Shown here piece by piece: positions 1 through 10,006 of a stretch of DNA of 64,000 nucleotides. The notes under the pieces are model-generated. The model was given only the letters and a program-made list of their open reading frames with translations, was not told the DNA's origin and did not search any database. Position numbers and translations under genes: made by a program. The stretch's first letter is position 1. Each line of letters begins with the position of its first letter. The stretch is from Halorubrum sp. DM2 (GTDB taxonomy: Archaea; Halobacteriota; Halobacteria; Halobacteriales; Haloferacaceae), in assembly GCF_901686465.1 (NCBI RefSeq), contig NZ_LR594487.1, positions 2,043,650-2,107,649 on the forward strand. Direction: 5' to 3'.

Positions 1-611
1 CCGGGCAGATCTACGACTCCGCGGTCGACGGGAGCGACGCGGTCTACGTCCACGCCGGCGGCGCGTACACGACGGAGGTCCGCGACGCCGACGACGAGGT
101 CGGCGCGTACCGCGTCAACCCGGACCCGCCGGGGAACGACGACGGGGACGATGATGACGACGGGACCGGTGCGACCGACCCGATCCGGATCGAGCGCCCG
201 GAGACCGGCGCGGCCTCGCTCGCCGGCTACGTCGCGGACGTGGCCGAGGAGACGCGCGCCGCGGTCGCGGCCGCGGCGGCGAGCGACGACGGCGACGACG
301 GCGACGGGAACGATGGGGAATCCAGTGGCGGGTCCGGCGGAGGCGGCCCGTCGAACGCGGTCAACGGGTTAGAGCGGGCCCTCGCGGCCGCGGTCGACCA
401 AGCGGAGCGGGCCGAGGAACGCGCCCGCGAGGGCGACGGTGAGGGGACGGACCGCCAGTTGGCGAACGTCCTCGACCGGATCGCTCGGATCGAAGAGCGG
501 CTCGCCGCCGCGCGCGAGGGACTTCCTCCGGGGCTCGCGAACGCGACCGGGAAGCGGGTCGCGCAGGCGACCCGGCGCGTCGAACAGGCGCGGAGCGCGG
601 AGAAGCTGTAG
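1..611 (+). CDS. C-terminal part of a predicted surface/secreted haloarchaeal protein (5' truncated)
   Basis: The reading frame is open from base 3 of the window to a TAG at 609-611, so only the last ~200 residues are visible. The fragment begins with a short beta-rich segment, continues through an Asp/Gly/Asn-rich linker (about residues 46-58 of the fragment) and a second Gly/Ser/Asp-rich linker, and ends in a helical Ala/Glu/Arg-rich region with coiled-coil character. No membrane segment is visible in this part. Low-complexity acidic linkers between small domains are typical of haloarchaeal exported proteins, but the signal peptide, if any, lies outside the window. I do not recognise the family. 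The helical tail loosely resembles the N-terminal helical part of the surface protein at 14244-16220. Confidence 0.7.
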   Translation, partial: GQIYDSAVDGSDAVYVHAGGAYTTEVRDADDEVGAYRVNPDPPGNDDGDDDDDGTGATDPIRIERPETGAASLAGYVADVAEETRAAVAAAAASDDGDDGDGNDGESSGGSGGGGPSNAVNGLERALAAAVDQAERAEERAREGDGEGTDRQLANVLDRIARIEERLAAAREGLPPGLANATGKRVAQATRRVEQARSAEKL

Positions 612-719
612 TCGGGACCGAGCCCGGCGTCGCCGGGCTCGGCCACGGGGCGGTGTGACACGCCGCACCACTGGATGGAAAGCTATACGACGCCGACCCG
701 ACCACGCGTATATAAGCAG

Positions 720-3398
720 ATGTCTCAGGAGGGATACGACCACGCGACGGTGGAGGAACGCTGGCAGGAGGCGTGGGACGACGCCTCCGTCTATCACGTC
801 CCGGACGACGCCGAAGACCCGACGTACGTCCTCGGGATGTACCCGTACCCGTCCGGGAAGCTCCACATGGGCCACGTCCGTAACTACACGATCACGGACG
901 CGTACGCCCGCTACCGCCGGATGCGCGGCGACGACGTGCTCCACCCGATGGGGTGGGACGCGTTCGGACTGCCCGCCGAGAACGCCGCCAAGGAGCGCGA
1001 CACCAACCCCCGCGACTGGACGTTCGACTGTATCGACACGATGCGCGGGCAGATGAAGTCGATGGGGTTCGGCTACGACTGGGACCGGGAGGTCACCACC
1101 TGTACCCCGGAGTACTACCGGTGGAACCAGTGGCTGTTCTCCCGCTTCCGCGAGGCCGGCCTCGTCGAGCGCCGCGACGCCGAGGTGAACTGGTGTCCCT
1201 CCTGTGAGACCGTCCTCGCCGACGAGCAGGTCGAGGGCGAGGCGGAGTTGTGCTGGCGCTGTGACACCCCCGTCGAGACCCGCGAGCTGGACCAGTGGTT
1301 CCTGAAGATAACCGAGTACGCCGACGAGCTGCTGGAGGCCATCGACGGGCTGGAGGGGTGGCCCGACTCCGTGCGCCAGATGCAGCGCAACTGGATCGGT
1401 CGGCAGTACGGGGCGGAGGTCGATTTCTCGATCGAAGGACACGGCAGCGTCACCGCGTTCACCACCCGGATCGACACGATCCACGGCGCGACGTTCTTCG
1501 CGCTCGCGCCCGACCACCCGATCGCGCAGGAACTGGCGGAAGAAGACGACGCGGTCCACGAGTTCGTCCACCACGAGGCCGACCCGGACGGCGACGAGCC
1601 GAACGGGGTCGCGACCGACCTCACCGCGACGAACCCCGTCACGGGCGAGGAGATTCCGGTGTTCGTCGCCGACTTCGTCCTCTCGGACGTGGGGACGGGC
1701 GCGCTGATGGCTGTGCCCGGCCACGACGAGCGCGACCACGCGTTCGCGGAGAAGATGGGCGTCGAGATCCGCCCCGTGATCGCCCCCGAGCCGGACGACT
1801 GGGACGGCGAGACGGTCCCGGACACCCCCGACGTGGAGGAGGCGGCGTTCACCGACGACGGGGTCGTGATCGATTCCGGCGAGTACACCGGCCTCGACAG
1901 CGAGACCGCGCGAGAGCAGATCACGGCCGACACCGACGGCGCGGAAGAGACGACCCAGTACCGCCTGCGCGACTGGGGTATCTCCCGCCAGCGCTACTGG
2001 GGGACGCCGATCCCGATCGTCCACTGCGACGACTGCGGGGCGGTGCCGGTGCCCGACGAGGACCTGCCCGTCGAGCTACCGGAGTTCATCAACACGACCG
2101 GGAACCCGCTGGACGCCGCCGACGAGTGGCAGGAGACGACCTGCCCCGACTGCGGCGCGCCCGCGACCCGCGAGACCGACACGATGGACACGTTCGTCGA
2201 CTCCTCGTGGTACTTCCTGCGGTACGTCTCGCCGGGCCTGGAGGACGCCCCCTTCGACCTGGACCGCGCGAACGACTGGATGCCGGTCGACCAGTACGTC
2301 GGCGGCATCGAACACGCCGTGATGCACCTGCTGTACTCGCGCTTCTTCACCAAAGTGCTGGCCGACGAGGAGGGGTTGGAGCAGCGCGAGCCGTTCACGA
2401 ACCTGCTGGCGCAGGGGATGGTCCAGCTGGACGGCGAGAAGATGTCCAAGTCGGTTGGGAACACCGTCTCGCCGCAGCGGATCGTCGACGAGTACGGGGC
2501 CGACACCGCGCGGCTGTTCATGATGGAGGCCGCCCAGCCCGAGCGCGACTTCGACTGGTCCGAGGAGGGTGTCAAGTCCACCCACCGCTTTTTGACGCGG
2601 CTGAACGACCTCGTCGAGGACTACGCCGCGGGCGACGTTGCGCTCGCCGGCGACGGCGAGGCCGCGGACCGCGACGAGATCGACGACTACGTCGCCGACG
2701 AGACCGACGCCGCGGTCGCCATCGCGGGCGCGGAGTACGACGAACTAACCTTCAACGTCGCGCTCCGCGAGGCGCAAGGGCTGGTCCGTACCCTGCGGAG
2801 CTACCGGGAGTACGCCGACCCCCACCCCGCCGTCTTCGAGCGCGGCGTCGACGTCGCGGTCCGCCTGCTGGCCCCGGTCGCGCCCCACCTCGCCGAGAAG
2901 CTGTGGGAGACGCTCGGCCGCGACGGGTTCGTCGCCGAGGCCGAGTGGCCGAGCGCGAGCGTCGACCGCGACACCGTCGAGCGCCGCCGCCGGCTGGTGA
3001 CCAACACCCGCGAGGACGTGCGCGACATCGTCGAGGTCGCCGGCATCGACGACCCCGAGCGGATCGACGTCGTCGTCGCGCCCGACTGGAAGTACGACGC
3101 GCTGGCGATCGCGATCGACAGCGACGCCGACAACCTCATCTCGGAGCTGATGGCCGAGAGCCACATCCGCGAGCGGGGCGACGCGGCCGCCGCCTACGGA
3201 CAGGACCTTCAGGCGAACCGTGAGGCGCTCCGGGAGACGCTCGGCGGCGACGCCGAGTACGACGCGCTGCGCGCGGCCGCGTGGCTGATCGAGCGCGAGT
3301 TCGACGCCCCGGTCCGCGTCGCGCGCGCCGCGGACGCCGACGAGGGCGTGGTCCGAAAGGCGGAGCCGGGCCGACCCGCCATCGACATCGTCGAGTGA
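720..3398 (+). CDS. leuS: Leucyl-tRNA synthetase, bacterial-type body
   Basis: This 892-residue cytoplasmic class I synthetase charges tRNA-Leu with leucine. The HIGH signature is HMGH at residues 49-52 and KMSKS is at 574-578. A zinc-binding CPSC...CWRC cluster follows the first Rossmann half, and the CP1 editing insert lies roughly at 220-420. The catalytic body is of bacterial type (VRNYTITDAYARY, HPMGWDAFGLPAENAA). The last ~120 residues, ending in DIVE, do not look like the usual bacterial C-terminal domain and resemble archaeal LeuRS tails. An upstream in-frame ATG at 675 is possible, but the conserved N-terminus (MSQEGYDHATVEERWQEAW) fits the ATG at 720. A TATA-like gctatac at about 682-688 would give a short leader. 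The gene appears monocistronic. Confidence 0.97.
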   Translation: MSQEGYDHATVEERWQEAWDDASVYHVPDDAEDPTYVLGMYPYPSGKLHMGHVRNYTITDAYARYRRMRGDDVLHPMGWDAFGLPAENAAKERDTNPRDWTFDCIDTMRGQMKSMGFGYDWDREVTTCTPEYYRWNQWLFSRFREAGLVERRDAEVNWCPSCETVLADEQVEGEAELCWRCDTPVETRELDQWFLKITEYADELLEAIDGLEGWPDSVRQMQRNWIGRQYGAEVDFSIEGHGSVTAFTTRIDTIHGATFFALAPDHPIAQELAEEDDAVHEFVHHEADPDGDEPNGVATDLTATNPVTGEEIPVFVADFVLSDVGTGALMAVPGHDERDHAFAEKMGVEIRPVIAPEPDDWDGETVPDTPDVEEAAFTDDGVVIDSGEYTGLDSETAREQITADTDGAEETTQYRLRDWGISRQRYWGTPIPIVHCDDCGAVPVPDEDLPVELPEFINTTGNPLDAADEWQETTCPDCGAPATRETDTMDTFVDSSWYFLRYVSPGLEDAPFDLDRANDWMPVDQYVGGIEHAVMHLLYSRFFTKVLADEEGLEQREPFTNLLAQGMVQLDGEKMSKSVGNTVSPQRIVDEYGADTARLFMMEAAQPERDFDWSEEGVKSTHRFLTRLNDLVEDYAAGDVALAGDGEAADRDEIDDYVADETDAAVAIAGAEYDELTFNVALREAQGLVRTLRSYREYADPHPAVFERGVDVAVRLLAPVAPHLAEKLWETLGRDGFVAEAEWPSASVDRDTVERRRRLVTNTREDVRDIVEVAGIDDPERIDVVVAPDWKYDALAIAIDSDADNLISELMAESHIRERGDAAAAYGQDLQANREALRETLGGDAEYDALRAAAWLIEREFDAPVRVARAADADEGVVRKAEPGRPAIDIVE

Positions 3399-3473
3399 CG
3401 GGCCGGCGGGCCGCGCGGTCGATCCCTCGGTCTGATCGACTGGCCCCTCGGTCCGCTCGGCCGACCCCGGAAA

Positions 3474-3483
3474 CGCTTAGTCG
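3474..3483 (+). promoter_or_regulatory. TATA-like box for kynU
   Basis: The element cgcttagtcg is centred about 26 nt upstream of the kynU ATG at 3504. That spacing would place the transcription start at or next to the start codon, a leaderless mRNA. It is assigned by position and composition only. Confidence 0.45.
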
Positions 3484-3503
3484 CCGGCGCGGTCCCATCG
3501 CAT

Positions 3504-4949
3504 ATGGACGATCCGTACGCCCCCGCGCGAAACGCGCTCGCGGGCGAGGGGCTCGGCGGTTCGGACGGCGTCGACGGGCGGGCCGGTGACGGGCTGACGG
3601 GCGACGCCGCCGACGCCGACCCCGCGGTGCTGGCCGCCCGGCTCGACGAGAACGATCCGCTCTCCGGGTTCGCGGACCGGTATCACGTGCCCGACGGCGT
3701 GTTGTACATGGACGGTAACTCGCTCGGGCCCGCGAGCGACGCCGCCCTCGCGAGCCTCGACCGCGTCGTCGACGAGTGGCGCGATCTACTGATCGCCGGC
3801 TGGACCGACGCCGACCCGCCGTGGTTCGAGGTCGGCGAGCGGCTCGGCGACGCGCTCGCGCCGCTCGTGGGTGCCGAGCCGGACGAGGTCGTCGTCGGCA
3901 ACTCGATTACCGTCAACCTCCACACGCTCGTCGGCACCTTCCTCGACGAGCTGCTGGCCGGGAACGGGCCGGAGCGCGAGGGATTCGAACGCGCCGACGG
4001 GACGTGGGCACCGGACGGGGATCCCGATCCCGCGGTCCTCGTCAACGAACTGGACTTCCCGTCCGACCACTACGCGATCCGGGCGCAGCTCCGGGGACGC
4101 GGGATCGACCCCGACGAGAAGCTCCGGGTCGTTCCGAGCCGGGACGGTCGGACGATCGATCCCCGGGACGTCGAGGCTGCGCTGGCGGCGCACGACGACG
4201 TGGGGATCGTCTTCATGCCGACCGCGCTGTACCGGTCCGGACAGCTGTTCGACGTGGAGCGGATCGCGGCGGCCGCCCACGAGGCGGGCGCGTACGCCGG
4301 GTTCGACGCGGCCCACTCCGCGGGCGCGGTGCCCCACGAGTTCGACGCGGCCGGCGTCGACTTCGCGGTGTGGTGCACCTACAAGTACCTCAACGCCGGG
4401 CCGGGATCGATCGGCGCGCTGTACGTCGCCGAGCGCCACCACGGGCTCACGCCCGCGCTGGCGGGATGGTGGGGCCACGAGAAGGCGACGCAGTTCGAGA
4501 TGAACATGGAGTACACGCCCGCCGACTCCGCGGGCGCATGGCAGATCGGGACGCCGCCACTGCTCTCGGCCGCGCCGCTCGAAGGCTCGGTCGAACTCCT
4601 GCGGGAGGCCGGGATCGAGCGCCTGCGGGAGAGGTCGCTCGCGCTGACCGACTTCCTCATCGCCTTGGTTGACGACCGGCTCCCCGAAATCGCGGTCGGG
4701 ACGCCCAGAGCGCACGCGGCCCGCGGCGGCCACGTCGCTTTAGAACACCCGGACGCCGAACGACTGAGCGAGGCGCTCACCGACCGCGGCGCGGTGGTCG
4801 ACTTCCGGCCGCCGAACGCGGTCCGCGTCTGTCCCGCGGCCCCGTACACCTCCTTCGCCGACGTGCTCGACGTCGTCGACGCAATCGAGGCGATCCTCGA
4901 CGGCGGTGCGCACGAGAAGTACGCGACCAACGACGGCGGCGTGACGTAG
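3504..4949 (+). CDS. kynU: Kynureninase
   Basis: This 481-residue PLP-dependent fold-type I enzyme is predicted to cleave kynurenine (or 3-hydroxykynurenine) to anthranilate (or 3-hydroxyanthranilate) plus alanine. Family landmarks include the N-terminal MDGNSLGPAS motif, the EVVVGNSITVNLHT segment, the PLP-binding FDAAHSAGAVPHEF (Asp pairing with the pyridine nitrogen) and CTYKYLNAGPGS, in which K294 is the predicted Schiff-base lysine. The first ~50 residues form an Ala/Gly/Asp-rich extension not usual in bacterial kynureninases. No other tryptophan-catabolism gene is next to it, so its partners must be encoded elsewhere. The next gene starts 107 nt downstream with its own AT-rich promoter region. 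Confidence 0.93.
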   Translation: MDDPYAPARNALAGEGLGGSDGVDGRAGDGLTGDAADADPAVLAARLDENDPLSGFADRYHVPDGVLYMDGNSLGPASDAALASLDRVVDEWRDLLIAGWTDADPPWFEVGERLGDALAPLVGAEPDEVVVGNSITVNLHTLVGTFLDELLAGNGPEREGFERADGTWAPDGDPDPAVLVNELDFPSDHYAIRAQLRGRGIDPDEKLRVVPSRDGRTIDPRDVEAALAAHDDVGIVFMPTALYRSGQLFDVERIAAAAHEAGAYAGFDAAHSAGAVPHEFDAAGVDFAVWCTYKYLNAGPGSIGALYVAERHHGLTPALAGWWGHEKATQFEMNMEYTPADSAGAWQIGTPPLLSAAPLEGSVELLREAGIERLRERSLALTDFLIALVDDRLPEIAVGTPRAHAARGGHVALEHPDAERLSEALTDRGAVVDFRPPNAVRVCPAAPYTSFADVLDVVDAIEAILDGGAHEKYATNDGGVT

Positions 4950-5032
4950 CGGTCACGGTCGAGGACGACACGCCCACGGGCGACAGACGAACGCCTTCTC
5001 CGTCCCACCCACAGAGTTATCCGCCGAATTTG

Positions 5033-5042
5033 CGTATATATA
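5033..5042 (+). promoter_or_regulatory. TATA box upstream of PAS histidine kinase
   Basis: The run gtatatatac is a near-perfect archaeal TATA element in an otherwise GC-rich gap. Its centre is only about 18 nt from the ATG at 5056, closer than the usual ~27. Either a less perfect element such as gagttatcc at about 5014-5022 is used, or translation starts further in (the next in-frame ATG is near 5131). Confidence 0.5.
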
Positions 5043-5055
5043 CGTAAGAAGAACG

Positions 5056-6918
5056 ATGCTAGGAGAGTCAAACAACGACGGTAGTGGGTTTGAAGCGGCA
5101 GGCAGGGGGGTGGACACAGTTTACGAGGCGATGTTTCTGGAGATGGACGATGCGGTCTTTTTAGTCGAGGTCGCGAAGACGGACGGCGGCTACGAGTTTA
5201 CGTTTCGACAGAACAACACCGCGCATCAGGAACAGACGGGGTTCTCCGAGGACACGATGTGGGGTCAGACGCCGCGAGAACTCCTCGGCGAAGAGCAGGG
5301 AGCGGCCGTGGCCGCGAACTACCGTCGCTGCGTCGAACAGGGGGCCACGATCGAGTACGAGGAGCGGCTCGAGTTCCCGGGAGGAACGACCGACTGGCAG
5401 ACGAAACTGACGCCGATCACCGAGGACGGATCCATCACCCGTATCGTCGGCGTCGCTCGGGACATCACGGAAAAAAAGCGACGGGAACGAGAATACCGGC
5501 GCACCCACCGCCGGTTCCAGACGGTGTTAGAGACGATGCCGGCGGCAGCGTTTCTGAAGGACACCGACGGTCGATATCTCCTGATGAATCAGGCGTGCCG
5601 CGACCTGCTCGACATCGACGGGGATCCCGTCGGAATGACCGACGAGGAGCTCTTTCCGCGAGCGGTCGCCGAGCGGGCTCGGGCGGACGATCTCCGGGTC
5701 ATCGAGGGCGGAGAGATGGTGGAGATCGAGGAGACGGTCCCGACGCCCGCGGGCGAGACGAGCCGGCTGACTCGGAAGTCTCCCGTGTACGACGAGGAAG
5801 GCGAGATCCGGGCGATATGTGGCGTTTCGACCGATATCACCGAGCAGAAACGGCGCGAGGAGGAGATCGAAACGACCCGCGAGGAGCTCCGACAGATCAT
5901 TGACCTCGTGCCGGACCTCGTGTTCGCGAAGGATCGCGACGGCCGGTATCTTCTGGCCAACGAGGCGACCGCGGCGGCGTACGGGAAGACGCCCGAAGCG
6001 GTCGAGGGTAACTCCGAGTCGGACATCATCCCCAGCGTCGACGACTCCGAGGCGTTCCGACAGGACGACATCGAGGTGATCGAGTCGGGCGAACCGAAGA
6101 CGGTCGGCGAGGAGACGCTGACGACGGCGGCCGGCGAAACGCGCGTTTTTCAGACGACGAAGATCCCGTACCTGAACCCGAAAACGGGCGAAGACGCCGT
6201 CTTGGGGTACGCCCGCGACGTGACCGATCTGAAGGCGTACGAGGAGACGCTCGAACGGCAGCGAGACAGTCTCACCCTGCTCAATCAGGTCGTCCGTCAC
6301 GACATCCGCAACCAGCTGATGGTCGCGGAGTCGTACACCGAACTCCTCGAAGACGCGCTCCCCGACGACCAGAGCCGAACGTACGCGCGGACCGTCATCG
6401 AAGCGACGAGACAGGCGATGGAGATCACGGAGACGGCCAGGGATGTCACGGAGGTGCTGCTACAGGTCGGGTCCGACCGGTCTCCGGTGAGTCTCCGCGA
6501 CGAACTCTCCGAGCAGATAGCACAGATACGGTCGGAACAGGACCGCGCGACGGTCTCCGTCGACGGGTCGATCACCGACGTGACGGTGCTGGCTGACGAG
6601 CTGTTGGAGGCGGTGTTCCGGAACCTGCTGATGAACGCGGTCGTCCACAACGACAAGGACGTGGCCGAGATCGGGGTGTCGACCCGCGTCTCGGGCGACA
6701 TGGTGTGCGTGTCGATCGGGGATAACGGCCCCGGAATCGATGACGAACACAAAGAGCAGATCTTCCAAGAAGGCGAGAAGGGCCTCGAAAGCGGCGGAAC
6801 GGGCGTCGGGTTGTACCTCGTCAAGACGCTCGTGGACAAGTACGGCGGCGACGTGTGGGTCGAGGACAACGAGCCGACGGGCAGCGTGTTCGTCGTCGAG
6901 CTGCCGCTCGCCGAGTGA
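5056..6918 (+). CDS. Soluble triple-PAS sensor histidine kinase
   Basis: The 620-residue protein has no membrane segment, so it is predicted to sense a cytoplasmic cue. Three PAS/PAC modules run roughly 22-145, 150-275 and 280-400. Each ends in a PAC-like strand (GVARDITEKKRR, GVSTDITEQKRR, GYARDVTDLKAY). The dimerisation/phosphoacceptor motif is VVRHDIRNQL with H415, a form common in haloarchaeal kinases. The HATPase domain follows, with an N box (RNLLMNAVVHND), a G1 box (GDNGPGID) and a G2 box (GGTGVGLYLVKTLVDKYGG). No response regulator is adjacent, so the output partner is unknown. The N-terminal ~25 residues are uncertain because the TATA box sits unusually close to this ATG. Confidence 0.9.
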   Translation: MLGESNNDGSGFEAAGRGVDTVYEAMFLEMDDAVFLVEVAKTDGGYEFTFRQNNTAHQEQTGFSEDTMWGQTPRELLGEEQGAAVAANYRRCVEQGATIEYEERLEFPGGTTDWQTKLTPITEDGSITRIVGVARDITEKKRREREYRRTHRRFQTVLETMPAAAFLKDTDGRYLLMNQACRDLLDIDGDPVGMTDEELFPRAVAERARADDLRVIEGGEMVEIEETVPTPAGETSRLTRKSPVYDEEGEIRAICGVSTDITEQKRREEEIETTREELRQIIDLVPDLVFAKDRDGRYLLANEATAAAYGKTPEAVEGNSESDIIPSVDDSEAFRQDDIEVIESGEPKTVGEETLTTAAGETRVFQTTKIPYLNPKTGEDAVLGYARDVTDLKAYEETLERQRDSLTLLNQVVRHDIRNQLMVAESYTELLEDALPDDQSRTYARTVIEATRQAMEITETARDVTEVLLQVGSDRSPVSLRDELSEQIAQIRSEQDRATVSVDGSITDVTVLADELLEAVFRNLLMNAVVHNDKDVAEIGVSTRVSGDMVCVSIGDNGPGIDDEHKEQIFQEGEKGLESGGTGVGLYLVKTLVDKYGGDVWVEDNEPTGSVFVVELPLAE

Positions 6919-7005
6919 CCGGCAGCCGAGGTCGCCGCAGAGGAATTGTTTGTCCGCGTCTCGAACGGCGACGGGCTTAATCGCTCGAATCCCCAACCGC
7001 GAGTA

Positions 7006-9975
7006 ATGGCAGAGTCGTCGGGAATGGACGCGTTCGCGCACCTCGGGGGCGAGATCCGGGAGGCGCTCTCGGAGCGGGGCTTCACCACACCCACGGAGCC
7101 CCAGCGGGAAGCCATCCCGCCGCTCGCCGACGGGAGAAACGCCCTCGTCTTGGCCCCGACGGGCACCGGGAAGACGGAGACCGCAATGCTCCCCGTCTTC
7201 GACGCACTCGTCGAGGCCCGGAACGCGCCCGGCGACCCGCCGCGCGAAGGGATATCCGCCCTCTACATAACCCCGCTCCGCGCGCTCAACCGCGACATGA
7301 TGGACCGGCTGGAGTGGTGGGGCGACCGGCTCGACGTCGAGGTCGCGGTGCGGCACGGCGACACCACGCAGTACGAACGCAGCAAACAGGCCGACGACCC
7401 GCCGGACGTCCTCATCACGACGCCGGAGAGTCTTCAGGCAATCTTGACCGGCTCGAAGATGCGGGTCGCGCTCGAAGACATCGAACACGTCGTGATAGAC
7501 GAGGTCCACGAGCTCGCGTCGGCGAAGCGGGGCGCGCAGCTCACGGTCGGGCTCGAACGGCTCCGCCGGCTGTCCGGCCCCTTCCAGCGGGTCGGACTCT
7601 CCGCGACGGTCGGCGACCCCGAGGAGGTCGGGAAGTTCCTCGTCGGCACGGGGACGCGCGACCCCGACCGGCCCGGCGACCGCGCGTTCGAGACCGTCGA
7701 GGTCGCCGCCGGGACGCGGACCGACGTGCGCGTCCTCGACCCGGAGATTACGGACCGCGACACCGTCCTCGCCGGCAAGCTCGCGGTCGACGAGACGACC
7801 GCGAGCCACGTCCGAACGATCCGCGAGATCGTCGCCGACAACGACTCCACGCTGATCTTCGTCAACACGCGGCAGACCGCGGAGGCGCTCGGCTCGCGGT
7901 TCAAGACGCTCGCGGAGAACGAACGCGAGGCGACCGAACGCGGCGACGGAGAGCGCGACGGCGACACCGCCGACCCCGACGAAGTCACCGAGATCGAGCT
8001 CCACCACGGCTCGCTGTCGAAGGACGTGCGGATCGACGTGGAAGACCGGTTCAAGTCCGGCGACCTCGACGGCCTCGTCTGTACCTCCTCGATGGAGCTC
8101 GGCATCGACGTGGGCCGCGTCGACCACGTGGTCCAGTACGGCAGCCCGCGCGAGGTCGCTCGCCTCCTCCAGCGCGTCGGGCGCGCGGGCCACCGCCGCG
8201 ATCTGGTCTCCGAGGGGACGGTCGTCACGCAGGGCGGCGACGACACGCTCGAAGCGATGGCGATCGCGCGCCGCGCCGGCGATGAACTCGTCGAACCGGC
8301 GAACATCCACCACGGAAGCTTAGACACGGTCGCGAACCAGATCGTCGGGGTCGTGATGGACGAGGGGGAGGTCCACGCCCGCGAGGCGTACCAAACGGTC
8401 ACGAACGCCTACCCGTTCAGGAACCTCTCGGAGCCGGAGTTCCAGGAGGTCGTCCACGAACTCGACGGCAACCGGCTGCTGTGGCTCGACGAGGAGACGG
8501 ACACGCTCGAAAAGTCGGGCGGGACGTGGCAGTACTTCTACGCGAACCTCTCGATGATCCCCGACGAGTCCACCTACGAGGTGTACGACATGTCCTCGCG
8601 GCGGCAGATTGGGACCTTAGACGAGCAGTTCGTCGTCAACTTCGCCGGGCCGGGCGAGACGTTCGTCCAGCGCGGCGAGATGTGGCGAATTACCGAGGTC
8701 GACGAGGAGGAGGAGCGCGTGAACGTCACGCCGATCCCCGACCCCACGGGCGAGGTCCCATCGTGGGTCGGTCAGGAGATCCCGGTCCCGAAGCCCGTCG
8801 CCGAGGAGGTGGGGAAGATCCGCGGCGAGGCCGCGGCCGCCCTCGACGCCGGGTCGACCCCCGAGGCGGTCGCCGCCGACCTCGCCGACCGATACCCGAC
8901 TGACGAGGCGACGGTCGCGGCCGCGCTGACGACGGTCGTTGACCACGTCGACACCGGTCATCCCGTGCCGACGGACGACCGAATCGTGATCGAGGGGAGC
9001 GCCCACACCGTCGCGGTCAACGCCGCCTTCGGCCACGAGGTCAACGAGACGCTCGCGCGCCTGCTCGCGGCGCTCGTCGGCCAGCGCGCCGGGTCGTCGG
9101 TCGGGATGGACGTCGACCCGTACCGGATCGAGTTCGAGGTCCCCCACGGCGTCGACCCCGGGACCTTCCGCGAGGTGTTGGAGACGACCGACCCCGAGCG
9201 GTTGGAAGCGTACCTCGAACTCGCCGTCAAGAAGTCGGACGCGCTGAAGTTCACGCTCGCGCAGGTCGCCGCGAAGTTCGGCGCTGTCAAGCGGTACAAG
9301 GAGGGACGAGGCCGGTTCGGCGGCGACCGCCTGCTCGCCGCTCTTGAGGACACGCCCGTCTACGACGAGGCGCTGCGCGAAGTGTTCCACGCCGACCTCG
9401 CGGTCCCGGAGACGGCCGACCTGCTCGCGGAGATTCAGTCGGCGGCGGACGGCGGCGACGGCGTCGCGGTCGACATCGCCCGCGAGCGCACCCCGCTCGG
9501 CACCGCCGGTCGCTCGGCGGGCACGGAGTTCCTCGTGCCCGACAACGCCGACGCCGACGTGATCGAGACGGTCAGAGAGCGGATTCAAGACGACCGGGTA
9601 ATCATCTTTTGTCTCCACTGTACGGACTGGAAACACACGACGAAGGTCCGGCGCGTCCGCGACCAGCCCGAGTGTCCCGACTGCGGGTCCACCCGGATCG
9701 CGGCGCTCAACCCGTGGGACGACGAGACGGTCGCCGCGGTGCGCGCGACGGAGAAGGACGACGAACAGGAGCGCCGCACCGAGCGTGCCCACCGCGCCGC
9801 GAGCCTCGTTCAGACCCACGGCAAGCGGGCGGTGATCGCGCTGGCGGCGCGCGGCGTCGGCCCCCACAACGCCGCGCGGATCATCAACAAGCTCCGCGAG
9901 GACGAAGACGAGTTCTACCGCGACGTGCTCAGACAGGAGCGCGAGTACGCGCGCACGCAATCGTTCTGGGATTAG
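7006..9975 (+). CDS. Lhr-type superfamily 2 DNA/RNA helicase
   Basis: This 989-residue ATP-dependent helicase belongs to the large helicase-related (Lhr) group. Motif I is APTGTGKT (50-57) and motif II is DEVH (165-168). Motif III is LSATV, and the second RecA domain carries FVNTRQTAE, ELGIDVGRVDHVVQYGSP and QRVGRAGHR. A winged-helix/beta-barrel core and a long C-terminal region follow. A predicted zinc site in the C-terminal part uses C869, C872, C890 and C893 (CxxC-17-CxxC). Family members act in DNA repair or RNA metabolism; the substrate here cannot be told from sequence. The ATG at 7006 is preferred over a TTG at 6946 because a cttaat TATA-like element lies ~28 nt upstream and motif Q follows directly. 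Confidence 0.92.
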   Translation: MAESSGMDAFAHLGGEIREALSERGFTTPTEPQREAIPPLADGRNALVLAPTGTGKTETAMLPVFDALVEARNAPGDPPREGISALYITPLRALNRDMMDRLEWWGDRLDVEVAVRHGDTTQYERSKQADDPPDVLITTPESLQAILTGSKMRVALEDIEHVVIDEVHELASAKRGAQLTVGLERLRRLSGPFQRVGLSATVGDPEEVGKFLVGTGTRDPDRPGDRAFETVEVAAGTRTDVRVLDPEITDRDTVLAGKLAVDETTASHVRTIREIVADNDSTLIFVNTRQTAEALGSRFKTLAENEREATERGDGERDGDTADPDEVTEIELHHGSLSKDVRIDVEDRFKSGDLDGLVCTSSMELGIDVGRVDHVVQYGSPREVARLLQRVGRAGHRRDLVSEGTVVTQGGDDTLEAMAIARRAGDELVEPANIHHGSLDTVANQIVGVVMDEGEVHAREAYQTVTNAYPFRNLSEPEFQEVVHELDGNRLLWLDEETDTLEKSGGTWQYFYANLSMIPDESTYEVYDMSSRRQIGTLDEQFVVNFAGPGETFVQRGEMWRITEVDEEEERVNVTPIPDPTGEVPSWVGQEIPVPKPVAEEVGKIRGEAAAALDAGSTPEAVAADLADRYPTDEATVAAALTTVVDHVDTGHPVPTDDRIVIEGSAHTVAVNAAFGHEVNETLARLLAALVGQRAGSSVGMDVDPYRIEFEVPHGVDPGTFREVLETTDPERLEAYLELAVKKSDALKFTLAQVAAKFGAVKRYKEGRGRFGGDRLLAALEDTPVYDEALREVFHADLAVPETADLLAEIQSAADGGDGVAVDIARERTPLGTAGRSAGTEFLVPDNADADVIETVRERIQDDRVIIFCLHCTDWKHTTKVRRVRDQPECPDCGSTRIAALNPWDDETVAAVRATEKDDEQERRTERAHRAASLVQTHGKRAVIALAARGVGPHNAARIINKLREDEDEFYRDVLRQEREYARTQSFWD

Positions 9976-10006
9976 CGCGCCGCGCCCCCGTTTGTCGACA
10001 CGCTCG

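Noticed and set aside
369-2024. Long minus-strand open frame opposite the surface-protein tail and leuS
   Set aside because: It covers leuS in antisense with Arg/Val/Gly-rich, low-complexity translation. GC-rich codon bias in the real gene keeps the antisense frame open. Many other long antisense frames (for example opposite the Lhr gene, tiaS and the dehydrogenase) were rejected on the same grounds.
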